This document shows positions 51,707 to 59,792 of a stretch of 64,000 nt of DNA, in pieces. Each line of letters begins with the position of its first letter. Position 1 is the stretch's first letter. The position numbers and the translations under genes are program-made. The notes under the pieces were generated by a model. That model had not been told where the DNA came from. It searched no databases and saw nothing but the letters and a program-made list of their open reading frames with translations. The stretch spans positions 10,123-74,122 of the forward strand of contig JAYWHR010000003.1 in assembly GCA_043777675.1 (NCBI GenBank), in the 5' to 3' direction. Source of the stretch: JANMDU01 sp043777675 (GTDB lineage Bacteria > Pseudomonadota > Gammaproteobacteria > Burkholderiales > Burkholderiaceae_C).

Positions 51707-51853
51707 CCGGACGCAGAAGACGCAGAGGTTACGCAGAAGAAATACCAAAAAAGAAAAAGACAATGTGGTTTCGTTTGAACTTGCCAAAACATGCTTTGTA
51801 TAGGTCTTCTTCTGCGTCTTCTGCATACCTTTGGCTGTTTTTTCTGCGTCCGG
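51707..51853. repeat. Repeat family C, copy 1: long inverted repeat of ACGCAGAAG units
   Basis: The left arm starts CCGGACGCAGAAGACGCAGA and continues with GGTTACGCAGAAGAAATACC. The right arm carries TCTTCTTCTGCGTCTTCTGC and ends TTTCTGCGTCCGG. The arms are imperfect complements separated by about 60 bases. It fills the gap between the Rieske gene and the small HTH gene. Confidence 0.8.
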
Positions 51854-51864
51854 TCTTCGTATTT

Positions 51865-52092
51865 TTATGCAAGTGACAAACGCTTGAGTTCAGCAGAAAA
51901 GCTCTCTGCCGTCCAAGTTTGTCCATTCGGCGCTAAAAGACCGCTTTGGTTAAGATGCGTGACGAGTTGATTCAACTCCCAGTGCCCTTGGCCGAAGGCG
52001 CGTTCCATGGCGTCGCCGAGTAAGATTTCGTATTGGCTGGGCTCGCGCTTGCGGGCTTGATGGGGGTTGACGTAGAGCGGATCCATCTTCAT
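51865..52092 (-). CDS. Small recombinase-like helix-turn-helix protein
   Basis: A 75-residue protein. The body GDAMERAFGQGHWELNQLVTHLNQSGLLAPNGQTWTAESFSAELKRL matches, by helical pattern, the small recombinase-like HTH proteins often found in Rieske-oxygenase gene clusters; their role is unknown. It lies between the VOC dioxygenase and the Rieske gene on the same strand. Dispersed repeat copy 8 is just upstream and repeat family C just downstream, so the gene is bracketed by repeats. Confidence 0.7.
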   Translation of the reverse strand: MKMDPLYVNPHQARKREPSQYEILLGDAMERAFGQGHWELNQLVTHLNQSGLLAPNGQTWTAESFSAELKRLSLA

Positions 52093-52095
52093 ATT

Positions 52096-52142
52096 TGCTC
52101 CTGATTTGATAGCTATTTGCGCATATTTTATGCCGGCTAGGG
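52096..52142 (+). repeat. Dispersed repeat family A, copy 8 (supplies a stop codon)
   Basis: ATAGC at 52109-52113 and core TGCGCATATTTTATGCCGGC at 52118-52137, followed by TAGG. The TAG stop of the VOC gene (minus strand, 52137-52139) is formed by the end of the repeat. Confidence 0.9.
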
Positions 52143-53126
52143 ACGCTTTTCGCTCAAAAATTGGCTACTCGCTTGCACTTGAGGCTGCCTGCGTGTGTTG
52201 CCGTCGATGCCGCCGTCAATCGCCCATTCGGCAAAAACTGTGGGGCCAGGCGTGAATTCGCGGGGCTGCCAATCAGCCGTCAAATGATCTTCATCCGCGT
52301 TGTATTCAATCAAGCCGCCCGCTGGGCATTCAAAATACCAAAAATACGCGCTCGATATCGGATGGCGGCCGGGCCCAAGCTGCGTCTTCCAGCCCGCGCG
52401 ACTCATGGCTAGCCCGCCGCCGAAAACTTCATGGATATCGCGCACAGTAAACGCGATGTGGTTCAAGCCGCGCTTGGATTTACCATCCGCGCCGGGCGGC
52501 AATTGCAGCAAAAACACATCGTGATGCCCGCCGGTGGCGCTACAACGCAAGAACGTACCACGGCCGGGATAGCTGTCGGAGAGCACGAAGCCGAGTGCTT
52601 GGTAAAACTCGGTAGCCTCTTTCAAGCAATCCGTGAAGAGCACGACATGGCCGATTTCTACCGGCGTGGCGCGCTCATAAACGGGCGACGGTGAATTGAT
52701 ACGCTGCTCAGCGCCATACGGATTACTCGGTGAGCCTTGGATGGATACCTCACGCTGCTGGGTAACGCGGAAGGTGAGCTTCAAGCCGTGCGGGTCGTAA
52801 ATAGAAAAATCTTTAAGTTCGCTATTATTTTCATAGCTGTCTGCGCAATGGATACGACGGCTAGTCATCGATTTAAGCAATAAATGAAGGCTTGCGTTAT
52901 CCTTTAATCCCCACACCACCTCACGCAAGCTAGCCCCAAGCTCCATTTGACCGTCGGTGCCGGCGTCAGCTAAAGTTTTAACGCTCACCCGGGCGCCAGA
53001 GAGTGTTTCGAACTGTGCCTCTCCATCTGAACCGGTCAGTTCGGTTAAGCCCCAATCCACAAAAAAACGAAGAGACACATCGAGCTGGTTAGTAGCATAT
53101 GTAATTTGGTCAATCCCAAGAATCAT
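52137..53126 (-). CDS. VOC-family extradiol-dioxygenase-like protein, with a repeat-derived insert
   Basis: A two-module vicinal-oxygen-chelate protein of 329 residues, starting at the ATG at 53124-53126 (the frame opens earlier). The second module carries the metal ligands of extradiol ring-cleavage enzymes: EIGHVVLF (His at about residue 159), LNHIAFTV (His near 219) and GGLIEYNAD (Glu near 276). The first module (ILGIDQITYATNQLDVSL...) is a structural duplicate. Dispersed repeat copy 9 encodes about residues 86-102 (RIHCADSYENN) in frame, in the first module and away from the metal site. The last codons and stop come from copy 8. Confidence 0.85.
   Translation of the reverse strand: MILGIDQITYATNQLDVSLRFFVDWGLTELTGSDGEAQFETLSGARVSVKTLADAGTDGQMELGASLREVVWGLKDNASLHLLLKSMTSRRIHCADSYENNSELKDFSIYDPHGLKLTFRVTQQREVSIQGSPSNPYGAEQRINSPSPVYERATPVEIGHVVLFTDCLKEATEFYQALGFVLSDSYPGRGTFLRCSATGGHHDVFLLQLPPGADGKSKRGLNHIAFTVRDIHEVFGGGLAMSRAGWKTQLGPGRHPISSAYFWYFECPAGGLIEYNADEDHLTADWQPREFTPGPTVFAEWAIDGGIDGNTRRQPQVQASSQFLSEKRP
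52821..52870 (+). repeat. Dispersed repeat family A, copy 9 (inside the VOC gene, antisense)
   Basis: GCTAT-TATTTTC-ATAGC lead (52821-52837), then CTGCGCAATGGATACGACGG and CTAG. The most diverged coding copy; in frame. Confidence 0.75.
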
Positions 53127-53270
53127 GAATGAAAGTCTCCAAATGTTCTCATCAAGCCCGCATGAGCCGCGCCGTCGCCGAGTCATACTCGCTGACAAGC
53201 ACCCACATAGCGCTCTCAAAAGTCTGCAAGCGTGCGACATCAGTAGCCTGATCTACGGGTACTTGATTTG

Positions 53271-54683
53271 TCATACCTGCGCTGTCATTGAATTTTGAGC
53301 AATAAAAGCCGCGAGCGCTTCGTGTATCAACGGTTTCAACACTTCTTCAGAGTATTCAACATCTGACAAACCAACCAGCAATCGCCGAGCGCATTTCACC
53401 TCATTCGTCTCGGGCTCGGCTATCAATGCATCTAGCCATTCCTCAAAACCGTTTTCTCTTTCAGAGGCGCTAAACACCTTGCACCGGTGCTGTTCAATCA
53501 GACTCGCTATTTCGGGTGTGCGCAAACTTTTTAGGGTGTCTCCATCAACAGTGAGGCAATCGACGACTGGCAAGTTCACCGCAATGTGTAGGTTGTCCAT
53601 TTGCTTGGATGTTCCAAAATTCACATTGAACTTGCTCTCCGCAGTCTTTTGATCAGCTTTGATCCATCGGAAAAGAACCCCACCTTGCAATGCAGCAAGT
53701 ATTTTTATCACCGGAAAAGCATTGAGGCCGCTTTTTTTGACTGTCTTCAATAAACCGTTCAAGGCGCAATAACGTTCAAGCTTGTCATTGCTTCCGAAAG
53801 TCATGTGCGTTGCAATTTTCCCGTAAACGTTTTTTGGAAAATTCGGCCAATCAATTGGGATAGATTGAGCATCATCAAATTCGTATTTATTCAACTGATC
53901 GTGCAGGGCGCATAAAGCTTCGGCGTAATTGCGAGCTTCTTCCAAACCATTCACAATGTCCTCTAAGTAAATCTTTTGTACATGAAGGATAGTGTCATTG
54001 ACGTAAACGTTACCGATACCGTTGAAAGTCTGTGCTTGTAGACTCAAAATTTGTTTGCTTATTTCAGTTGCGCTGGTCTTTTTATATTCAGCCCATTTTT
54101 CGGCAGACCGCAGACGATAAGAATTGCTCATCGTCACATGTGTACCTATTGTCCAGCCACCGCGCTCGTATTCTTTGGTTCTGTCATTAGGTTGTTCACT
54201 GAGTAGCCGATATAAATCAGCCTCAAATGTGTCACCCAAATCACCGTAAATTACCCCATCAGCAAGCGTGTTCACAAATGCAAAGTGAGCTTTGCGTTTT
54301 TCTTCTAATTCTCTAGCCGCTGTTTCAAGCACGTGATATTCGGAGAGACACAAATGTCCTTTGTGTAGCCGCTTGATCTGATGCAGCTTGCTTAGCAATC
54401 TTACGCGCCAATCCTGCGACTTACTATCAAGACGTGCTTCCCTCACCTCAAATAAATTACTCCAAACCGATTGATCAAGGTAAATGAGTTTTTTATCTAG
54501 TTTCGGAAGCCTAAACCTTAAGCTTTTTCGGCATTTCTCGCATTTTCCAAAAGCCGTTGGCGAATTCTTCAACTTCAGGGTTGTCCAACCCAGAAGCAAC
54601 ACCTGATCGCACTCGGGACACATAAAGTCTCGCCTACTTTCGTTCCACAAATCCGCCGGACTAACAGCACCGGCAAGATTCAT
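53271..54683 (-). CDS. Large PIN-like protein with N-terminal zinc ribbon (uncharacterised)
   Basis: About 470 residues from the ATG at 54681-54683, which has GGAG 11 bases upstream; the frame opens as far as 54941, so a longer form is possible. A zinc ribbon with CPECDQ and CEKCRK (about residues 22-55) is followed by LIYLDQSVWSNLFEVR (about 68-83), which looks like the first acidic strand of a PIN nuclease. LCLSEYHVLETA follows, and near the C-terminus DNLHIAVNLPVVDCLTVDGD supplies the remaining acidic residues. A long helical insertion separates them. AT-rich, unlike its neighbours, and next to vapBC. Nuclease function is inferred from motif spacing only. Confidence 0.6.
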   Translation of the reverse strand: MNLAGAVSPADLWNESRRDFMCPECDQVLLLGWTTLKLKNSPTAFGKCEKCRKSLRFRLPKLDKKLIYLDQSVWSNLFEVREARLDSKSQDWRVRLLSKLHQIKRLHKGHLCLSEYHVLETAARELEEKRKAHFAFVNTLADGVIYGDLGDTFEADLYRLLSEQPNDRTKEYERGGWTIGTHVTMSNSYRLRSAEKWAEYKKTSATEISKQILSLQAQTFNGIGNVYVNDTILHVQKIYLEDIVNGLEEARNYAEALCALHDQLNKYEFDDAQSIPIDWPNFPKNVYGKIATHMTFGSNDKLERYCALNGLLKTVKKSGLNAFPVIKILAALQGGVLFRWIKADQKTAESKFNVNFGTSKQMDNLHIAVNLPVVDCLTVDGDTLKSLRTPEIASLIEQHRCKVFSASERENGFEEWLDALIAEPETNEVKCARRLLVGLSDVEYSEEVLKPLIHEALAAFIAQNSMTAQV

Positions 54684-54862
54684 GTTTATTGCATCTCCCT
54701 CATGGCCGCAGTTTTCCTGTCTAAATGGAATTGTACTTTTAGACCTATCACCCTCATGCGCTGTATGGATAACATTCTCGTCACTCTCGCGCTGTTGGAA
54801 GGCGCAAGTCAAAGCGGATGTGGGGTGTGAAACCATAAGTTTGTGGCTATGTGCTTTAAGAA

Positions 54863-55309
54863 TCAATGCAATCGCACCAGATCTTCGGGTCTGCGCAGCA
54901 GCAGCTGCGGAAACTTTGAGAAATCGCGGTCTGCGCTCCAAATCTGAGATACGCCGTTTTCAACGCAGATAGCTGCGACGCGAGCATCATGCATTTGGCC
55001 TCCAACCGAATTTGCTGCATCCGTCAATTGACGCAGAACTTTTAGATGACGTTCCGTAGGTATGAGTAGACGCGCACCGTCTTGCGCGAGTAAGCTGTCG
55101 ATTTGCTCAAATGCCATTGTGCGTGGTGTCGGTTGTTTGAATATCTTCGGGTTGGTAACAACGGCTAAATACTCGTGTATGCAAACCACAGGCACACCCC
55201 ACGGCAGCCCATCTTCAATCAGACGCGCAATGCTTGTGCGAGCAATCACATGGAATGGATGTTCAGTGCGATGTGCATAAACCAAAAAATTAGTATCTAA
55301 CGCAATCAT
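54863..55309 (-). CDS. vapC: PIN-domain toxin VapC
   Basis: Toxin ribonuclease of 148 residues from the ATG at 55307-55309. Acidic residues: MIALDTNFLVYAH (Asp 5), IHEYLAVV (Glu near 46), MHDARVAAI (Asp near 107) and WSADRDFSKF (Asp near 125). The antitoxin gene overlaps its start by 4 bases. It is a different VapC subfamily from the one at 27480, with a ribbon-helix-helix-type rather than AbrB-type partner. Confidence 0.9.
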   Translation of the reverse strand: MIALDTNFLVYAHRTEHPFHVIARTSIARLIEDGLPWGVPVVCIHEYLAVVTNPKIFKQPTPRTMAFEQIDSLLAQDGARLLIPTERHLKVLRQLTDAANSVGGQMHDARVAAICVENGVSQIWSADRDFSKFPQLLLRRPEDLVRLH

Positions 55310-55551
55310 GAGACTTTCCAGCCCGGCGTTTCGTTGGCGATATCGCGCCATTGATCAGGCGGCACCAAGACGCCAGGGTCTGACGTTTTGAAGCTCAAAT
55401 CCGGCCAAGTTGATTTGGGCTTTGCTTCGGCTGGCATCATTGCCATACGCAAGCCACGCTCAATCAAAGAACGCATGCTCACGCCTTGGTCGTGTGCAGC
55501 GCGCTTGGCTTGCTCAAAAAGAGCATCAGAGAGTTCAATAGTGGTTTTCAT
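55306..55551 (-). CDS. vapB: Ribbon-helix-helix-type antitoxin VapB
   Basis: Antitoxin of 81 residues. The N-terminus MKTTIELSDALFEQAKRAAH is the strand and first helix of a ribbon-helix-helix fold, followed by VSMRSLIERGLRMAM. The C-terminal part (VLVPPDQWRDIANETPGW) should bind and block the toxin. Translationally coupled to vapC by the ATGA overlap. It lies inside an insert that separates the dioxygenase genes from the aldehyde dehydrogenase gene. Confidence 0.88.
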   Translation of the reverse strand: MKTTIELSDALFEQAKRAAHDQGVSMRSLIERGLRMAMMPAEAKPKSTWPDLSFKTSDPGVLVPPDQWRDIANETPGWKVS

Positions 55552-55592
55552 ATGGGCTACCCGCAGATCAATATGGGTCGTATTGTATTCCC

Positions 55593-57056
55593 TCACATCG
55601 CCCAAGGTAAGGGCTGCGTATTTGTGCCCCAATAAAAACTCTTTTGCATCATGTATTCCATGATCGACGCTGCGCCTTTCTCGCGACCTAGGCCGCTCAT
55701 CTTGTAGCCGGTAAAAGGCGTGCTGATGGAGAAGAGTTTGTAAGTGTTGACCCAGACTGTGCCGGCGGTGATGGCTGAGCCTAAGCGCAGCGCGGTTTTG
55801 TAATCTTGGCTCCAGATGCCACAGGCTAAGCCATAGTCGTTGTCATTAGCCTCTGCGATCAAATCCTCTTCGTTCTCCCAAGGCAGCAGGCAAAGCACGG
55901 GGCCAAAGATTTCTTCTCGGCAGGTGCGGCTGGTGTTGGGTAGGCCTTCAAATATCGTGGGCTCGTAATAGTAGCCTTGGCTTCCTTCAGGGCGCTTGCC
56001 ACCACAGAGCAATTTGCCGCCTTCTTCCAAAGCTATGCCCACATAACGCTCCACGCTGTCGCGATGGTTCTTGGAAATCAGCGGGCCCATGTGGGTGGAG
56101 TCCAATGCGGGATCGGCCACGCGGAGCTTGGCGGTCTGCGCTAGCAAGCGGCGCTTGAATTCCTCGTACACGCTCGCATGCACGAAAGCGCGTGAGCCTG
56201 CAACGCAGCTTTCGCCACTGGATGAAAACATGCCGTAGATCACACCCGCCACCGCATGATCCAAATCCGCATCAGGGCACACAATCGTCGGTGATTTGCC
56301 GCCCAGCTCCAACGACACGGGCATGAGCTTTTTAGCGGCCAGCTCAGCAATGCCCAGCCCCACATTCGTGCCGCCCGTAAACGCGATGCGTTTGATCAGC
56401 GGATGGCGCACCAGTGCATCGCCCACGATCGATCCTTTGCCGGGCACAACGCTCAAAATACCCGGTGGCAAACCCGCTTGTTCGCCGATGCGCGCCAGCT
56501 CAATCGCCATACGCGGCGTGATCTCAGCTGGCTTGATCACAATCGCGCAACCTGCTGCCAAAGCAGGTGCGATCTTCTGCGCTTCGCTGGCAATCGGCGA
56601 ATTCCAAGGCGTGATCGCACCCACGACGCCCAGCGGCTGATACAGGCTCATCGTGAGGAAATCACCGCGCTGCGGCGTGACGGGGCTTTCAAAGGTTTCG
56701 CACACAGCTGCAAAGTATTGGAATGTGCCGGCAGCGCTGGCAACCAGCGCGCGGCATTCTTTGACAGGCTTGCCATTGTCAAGGCGCTGCAGCTTGGCTA
56801 GCTCTTCTGCTGATTCGCGGATCAATGCAGCCATCCTGTGCAGAATCGCGGCGCGTTGATGCGGCATAAGCTTGGCCCAATTTGCTTGCTTTCGCGCATG
56901 CTCGGCGAAGCACACAGCATCGTCGACATCTTGCGCTGTGGCGGCATGTAATTGCGCAACTGTCTCGCCGGTTGCAGGGTATTCGGTGCTGTAAAGCGCA
57001 CCACTGGCATCACGCCGTTGGCCTGCGAAATAGGGTTTGATGTGATTGACGGTCAT
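55593..57056 (-). CDS. Aldehyde dehydrogenase family protein
   Basis: NAD(P)-dependent aldehyde dehydrogenase of 487 residues (ATG at 57054-57056). The catalytic signature LELGGKSPTIV has Glu at about residue 253, and SSGESCVAGSR has the nucleophilic cysteine near 287. FTGGTNVGLGIAE is the cofactor-binding turn. Upstream of it on the same strand are the aspartate-dehydrogenase-like and thiamine-diphosphate genes. The likely job is to oxidise the aldehyde released by the thiamine enzyme; that link is inference. Confidence 0.92.
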   Translation of the reverse strand: MTVNHIKPYFAGQRRDASGALYSTEYPATGETVAQLHAATAQDVDDAVCFAEHARKQANWAKLMPHQRAAILHRMAALIRESAEELAKLQRLDNGKPVKECRALVASAAGTFQYFAAVCETFESPVTPQRGDFLTMSLYQPLGVVGAITPWNSPIASEAQKIAPALAAGCAIVIKPAEITPRMAIELARIGEQAGLPPGILSVVPGKGSIVGDALVRHPLIKRIAFTGGTNVGLGIAELAAKKLMPVSLELGGKSPTIVCPDADLDHAVAGVIYGMFSSSGESCVAGSRAFVHASVYEEFKRRLLAQTAKLRVADPALDSTHMGPLISKNHRDSVERYVGIALEEGGKLLCGGKRPEGSQGYYYEPTIFEGLPNTSRTCREEIFGPVLCLLPWENEEDLIAEANDNDYGLACGIWSQDYKTALRLGSAITAGTVWVNTYKLFSISTPFTGYKMSGLGREKGAASIMEYMMQKSFYWGTNTQPLPWAM

Positions 57057-57085
57057 GGTGCTGTGCAAAAGAGAGGAAGACAGAA

Positions 57086-57205
57086 CAGCCGAACGCAGAA
57101 GAAACAGCCAAATTTACGCAGAAGACGCAAAAAATACCAAATTCCATTTGAGTTTTCTTTTTTGGATTTCTTCTGCGTAACCTCTGCGCCTTCTGCGTCC
57201 GGCTG
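57086..57205. repeat. Repeat family C, copy 2: long inverted repeat of ACGCAGAAG units
   Basis: Left arm CAGCCGAACGCAGAAGAAAC and TTTACGCAGAAGACGC; right arm TTCTTCTGCGTAACCTCTGC and CTTCTGCGTCCGGCTG. It fills the gap between the aldehyde dehydrogenase and the aspartate-dehydrogenase-like genes. The outermost CAGCC/GGCTG ends pair. Confidence 0.8.
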
Positions 57206-57228
57206 TTTTGAATTTGCATTTTTCATTA

Positions 57229-58047
57229 TCAAACCACCACATCCGCTACACGCCCATCCAGAAAGCGCAGCGCCGACAACACCGTGAGCATGGATGTTTT
57301 TGGGTTATCGGGCAAAGGCTGATTGCGCATTTCGATTTTCATGCTGCCGAAAGCACCTTCGATTTCAATTTCATGGACGTTTTCAGTTTGTGTGCCGTCA
57401 GCGATCAGGCGCACTTGGGTCGCATCAAGGCCGAGACCAGCAAGAGAAATCGTGGCGGCGACATTGGCGTTCTTTGGATAAAGATCTGCAGCCTCTCGCG
57501 CTGACGCTTCGAAAATCATAGCGCTTTGCGCAGTATTGGCGAGGGCTGACAAGTCAAAGTGCTTCTCGGCTGGCGTGCCCAGCCAAGCCAATGGCGGCTT
57601 GCGGCCGGTGTAGCGCACTTTTGTCAAACCAGCCTGCTTTGCAGCAGCGATCGCATCAATGCCGCCAATCGCGCCGGGTAGCAAATGCAACTGCGCTCCA
57701 CCCTCTTGCGCGGCTTGCGCCAAGGCTTCTGGCAAGCCGATTTCAGACAAAGCACCGACGGAGAGCACCGCGCAATCGATGCCGTTTTTTAGCGCGGGCA
57801 GCACATGATCATGCAAAGCACTGTGACCTGCGCATTCGAGCACGAGCCAAGCATCTTGTGGCACTTCGCTCACCGCTTGCATACTTGCGGTCAACTCGGT
57901 TTGCACCTGCGCCACACGCTCAGCTCGCACCAGCACGTGGCTAATCCTCACACGCGCATGCCCCTCCAAGCGCTGCACAACGGCTTGGCCAATCGCGCCA
58001 TAGCCGATCAAGCACACATTCAGAACGGGCACTTCGCGTTCGCTCAT
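57229..58047 (-). CDS. Aspartate dehydrogenase-like protein (NadX family)
   Basis: A 272-residue Rossmann oxidoreductase of the L-aspartate dehydrogenase family. The nucleotide motif LIGYGAIGQAVVQRL is at about residues 13-27. ECAGHSALHDHVLPALKNG (begins near 70) and LLPGAIGGIDAIAAAKQAGL (about 122-141) are conserved family blocks. In NAD synthesis NadX makes iminoaspartate. Here, inside a catabolic cluster and overlapping the thiamine-enzyme gene by 4 bases, it may act on a different amino or imino acid. Confidence 0.86.
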   Translation of the reverse strand: MSEREVPVLNVCLIGYGAIGQAVVQRLEGHARVRISHVLVRAERVAQVQTELTASMQAVSEVPQDAWLVLECAGHSALHDHVLPALKNGIDCAVLSVGALSEIGLPEALAQAAQEGGAQLHLLPGAIGGIDAIAAAKQAGLTKVRYTGRKPPLAWLGTPAEKHFDLSALANTAQSAMIFEASAREAADLYPKNANVAATISLAGLGLDATQVRLIADGTQTENVHEIEIEGAFGSMKIEMRNQPLPDNPKTSMLTVLSALRFLDGRVADVVV

Positions 58048-59792
58048 AGCTTCCTCTGCGGCCCGGCAAATTTTTCGTTAAACGGCCCCCAAGCTTTCAT
58101 ATCCACTTCGAGCACGGTGGGGCCACGGCTCTTCAAAGCTTCAAGCAGCTGCGCTTCAATCTGATCGGGCTGCGAGCTTTTCAAATACTTCACACCCATG
58201 CTCGCACACAGTAAAGCAAAATCAGGCGTGTGCAGATCTACATAGCAATGGCGGCTGCCGTAATCAGCATCTTGGATATTTTTGATCACGCCGTAGCCAC
58301 CGTCGTTCATCAAAATCACGAGTAAATCGGCCTGCTCTTGCGCGGCGCAGGCCAGCTCGCCCACATTGAGCATGAAGCCGCCGTCTCCGGCAAGCACTAT
58401 AGTTTTGATAGCTGTCTGCGCAGTATTCATGCCGGCAATCGGCTTATTTTCCTTATAAACTTCAACTGAAATTGCCGCGCCGATGCCCATCTGCAAACCT
58501 TGCCCGATACCGCCGCCCAGCGCATGCACACCCGCACGTGGATGCCGCAGCACCAAGCTGCGGTTGCCCCACATGGTGTTAGAAAGCGTGATATCGCGCG
58601 CCCAAATGCACTGGCCTTGCAGCTCACTCGCGACGACTTTGTTAAGCGCGTCTTTAAGCTGTACATAGGCGCCCAGTGACGCATCAACTTGAGCGCTCGC
58701 GGCTTGCTTGGCAGCTGTGATCTCAGCGTGCCAGCTGCTGTCGGCACGCCAGCCTTGCAGCGCGTCGGCCAAAGCATAGAGCGCCAAAATGGCATCTGCC
58801 TCAATGAACTGCTCGCACTCGTAAGCTTGCAGTTTCACGGCTGGATTGGCATCGATACGCCATCGCCTCTCGGGCAATGCAAGCTTGTATTTCATCGTTT
58901 CGTTGCTGCGCAAGCGCGAGCCTACGATCAGCATGGCATCGCAGCGCTGATAGAGCTGGGCGCTAGCGCGCTGCAAATTGAATGCCCCCAGAGATGCCGG
59001 ATGATCTTCTGCGATCACGCCGCGCCCTTGCACGGATGTCACAACGCCCAGCCCTAAATCCACCAAGCGCTTAACAGCCGCACCTGCACCTCGTGCGCCG
59101 CCGCCCAGCCAAAGCAGAGGGCGCTGGCAGCTTTTCAAGGAGTCAGCCAGCTGCGTGATCTGATGAATGGAGGGTGATTTTGATGCTATGAATACAGGAG
59201 CATTATGCGCAATATCTATGCCGGCTATTGGCGTATTTGGATCCAAAAAAGCCTGCTGCACATCAATGGCGATCTCCACGCTCACCGGCCCACAAGGCGG
59301 GGTGAGCGCTAGCTCGGTGGCGCGAGCGAGCACCTCCCAGGCTTCACCCGGCGAATTGATCCTGAAGGCGCCCTTACCCACGGCGCGAAGCATGCCCATT
59401 TGATCAGGATGCTCATGAATAAAGCCCCAATTTTTATCGATCCACTCGGAATCGATTTGCCCAGTGAGATGCAGCAATGGCGTGCCAGCCGTCATGGCTT
59501 CTACCAGCGCACCAGCGGCATTGCCTGAGCCCGTGCCCGTGCTGGTGACGACCACACCCAGCGTGCCGCTGACGCGCGCTGCGGCATCAGCCATATTGGT
59601 AGCTCCCGCTTCACCTCGCGCTGGCACAAAGCGAATGATGCCAAGACGATGGAATGCATCAAGAATCGGCATGTTGTGAATAGAGATCACGCCAAAGGCA
59701 AGCCGTACACCCTGCGCCTGCAGAAAACGCGCAACAATCTCTCCAGTATTCAAGCCGGAGTTCAGTGCAGGTGCTTGAATCGCTGCGCTCAT
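58044..59792 (-). CDS. Thiamine-diphosphate-dependent enzyme carrying two repeat-derived inserts
   Basis: A 582-residue enzyme of the acetolactate-synthase/benzoylformate-decarboxylase fold (ATG at 59790-59792). The catalytic-type Glu is in ARGEAGATNMADAAARV (about residue 50). The cofactor motif GDGGFMLNVGELACAAQ starts near 475 and ends with the MNDGGYG turn. Two dispersed repeats lie in frame: copy 11 (residues about 187-205, PIAGIDIAHNAPVFIASK) between the first and middle domains, and copy 10 (about 450-468, PIAGMNTAQTAIKTIV) just before the GDGG motif. Both use the same reading frame of the repeat. A 2-oxo acid decarboxylase role would fit the aldehyde dehydrogenase nearby. Confidence 0.88.
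   Translation of the reverse strand: MSAAIQAPALNSGLNTGEIVARFLQAQGVRLAFGVISIHNMPILDAFHRLGIIRFVPARGEAGATNMADAAARVSGTLGVVVTSTGTGSGNAAGALVEAMTAGTPLLHLTGQIDSEWIDKNWGFIHEHPDQMGMLRAVGKGAFRINSPGEAWEVLARATELALTPPCGPVSVEIAIDVQQAFLDPNTPIAGIDIAHNAPVFIASKSPSIHQITQLADSLKSCQRPLLWLGGGARGAGAAVKRLVDLGLGVVTSVQGRGVIAEDHPASLGAFNLQRASAQLYQRCDAMLIVGSRLRSNETMKYKLALPERRWRIDANPAVKLQAYECEQFIEADAILALYALADALQGWRADSSWHAEITAAKQAASAQVDASLGAYVQLKDALNKVVASELQGQCIWARDITLSNTMWGNRSLVLRHPRAGVHALGGGIGQGLQMGIGAAISVEVYKENKPIAGMNTAQTAIKTIVLAGDGGFMLNVGELACAAQEQADLLVILMNDGGYGVIKNIQDADYGSRHCYVDLHTPDFALLCASMGVKYLKSSQPDQIEAQLLEALKSRGPTVLEVDMKAWGPFNEKFAGPQRKL
58397..58447 (+). repeat. Dispersed repeat family A, copy 10 (inside the thiamine-enzyme gene, antisense)
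   Basis: CTATAGTTTTGATAGC lead (58397-58412), then CTGCGCAGTATTCATGCCGG and CAATCGG. In frame, immediately upstream of the codons for the GDGG cofactor motif. Confidence 0.88.
59185..59234 (+). repeat. Dispersed repeat family A, copy 11 (inside the thiamine-enzyme gene, antisense)
   Basis: GCTAT at 59185, then ATGCGCAATATCTATGCCGG and CTATTGGC. Second copy in the same gene, in frame, in the linker between domains. Confidence 0.88.
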
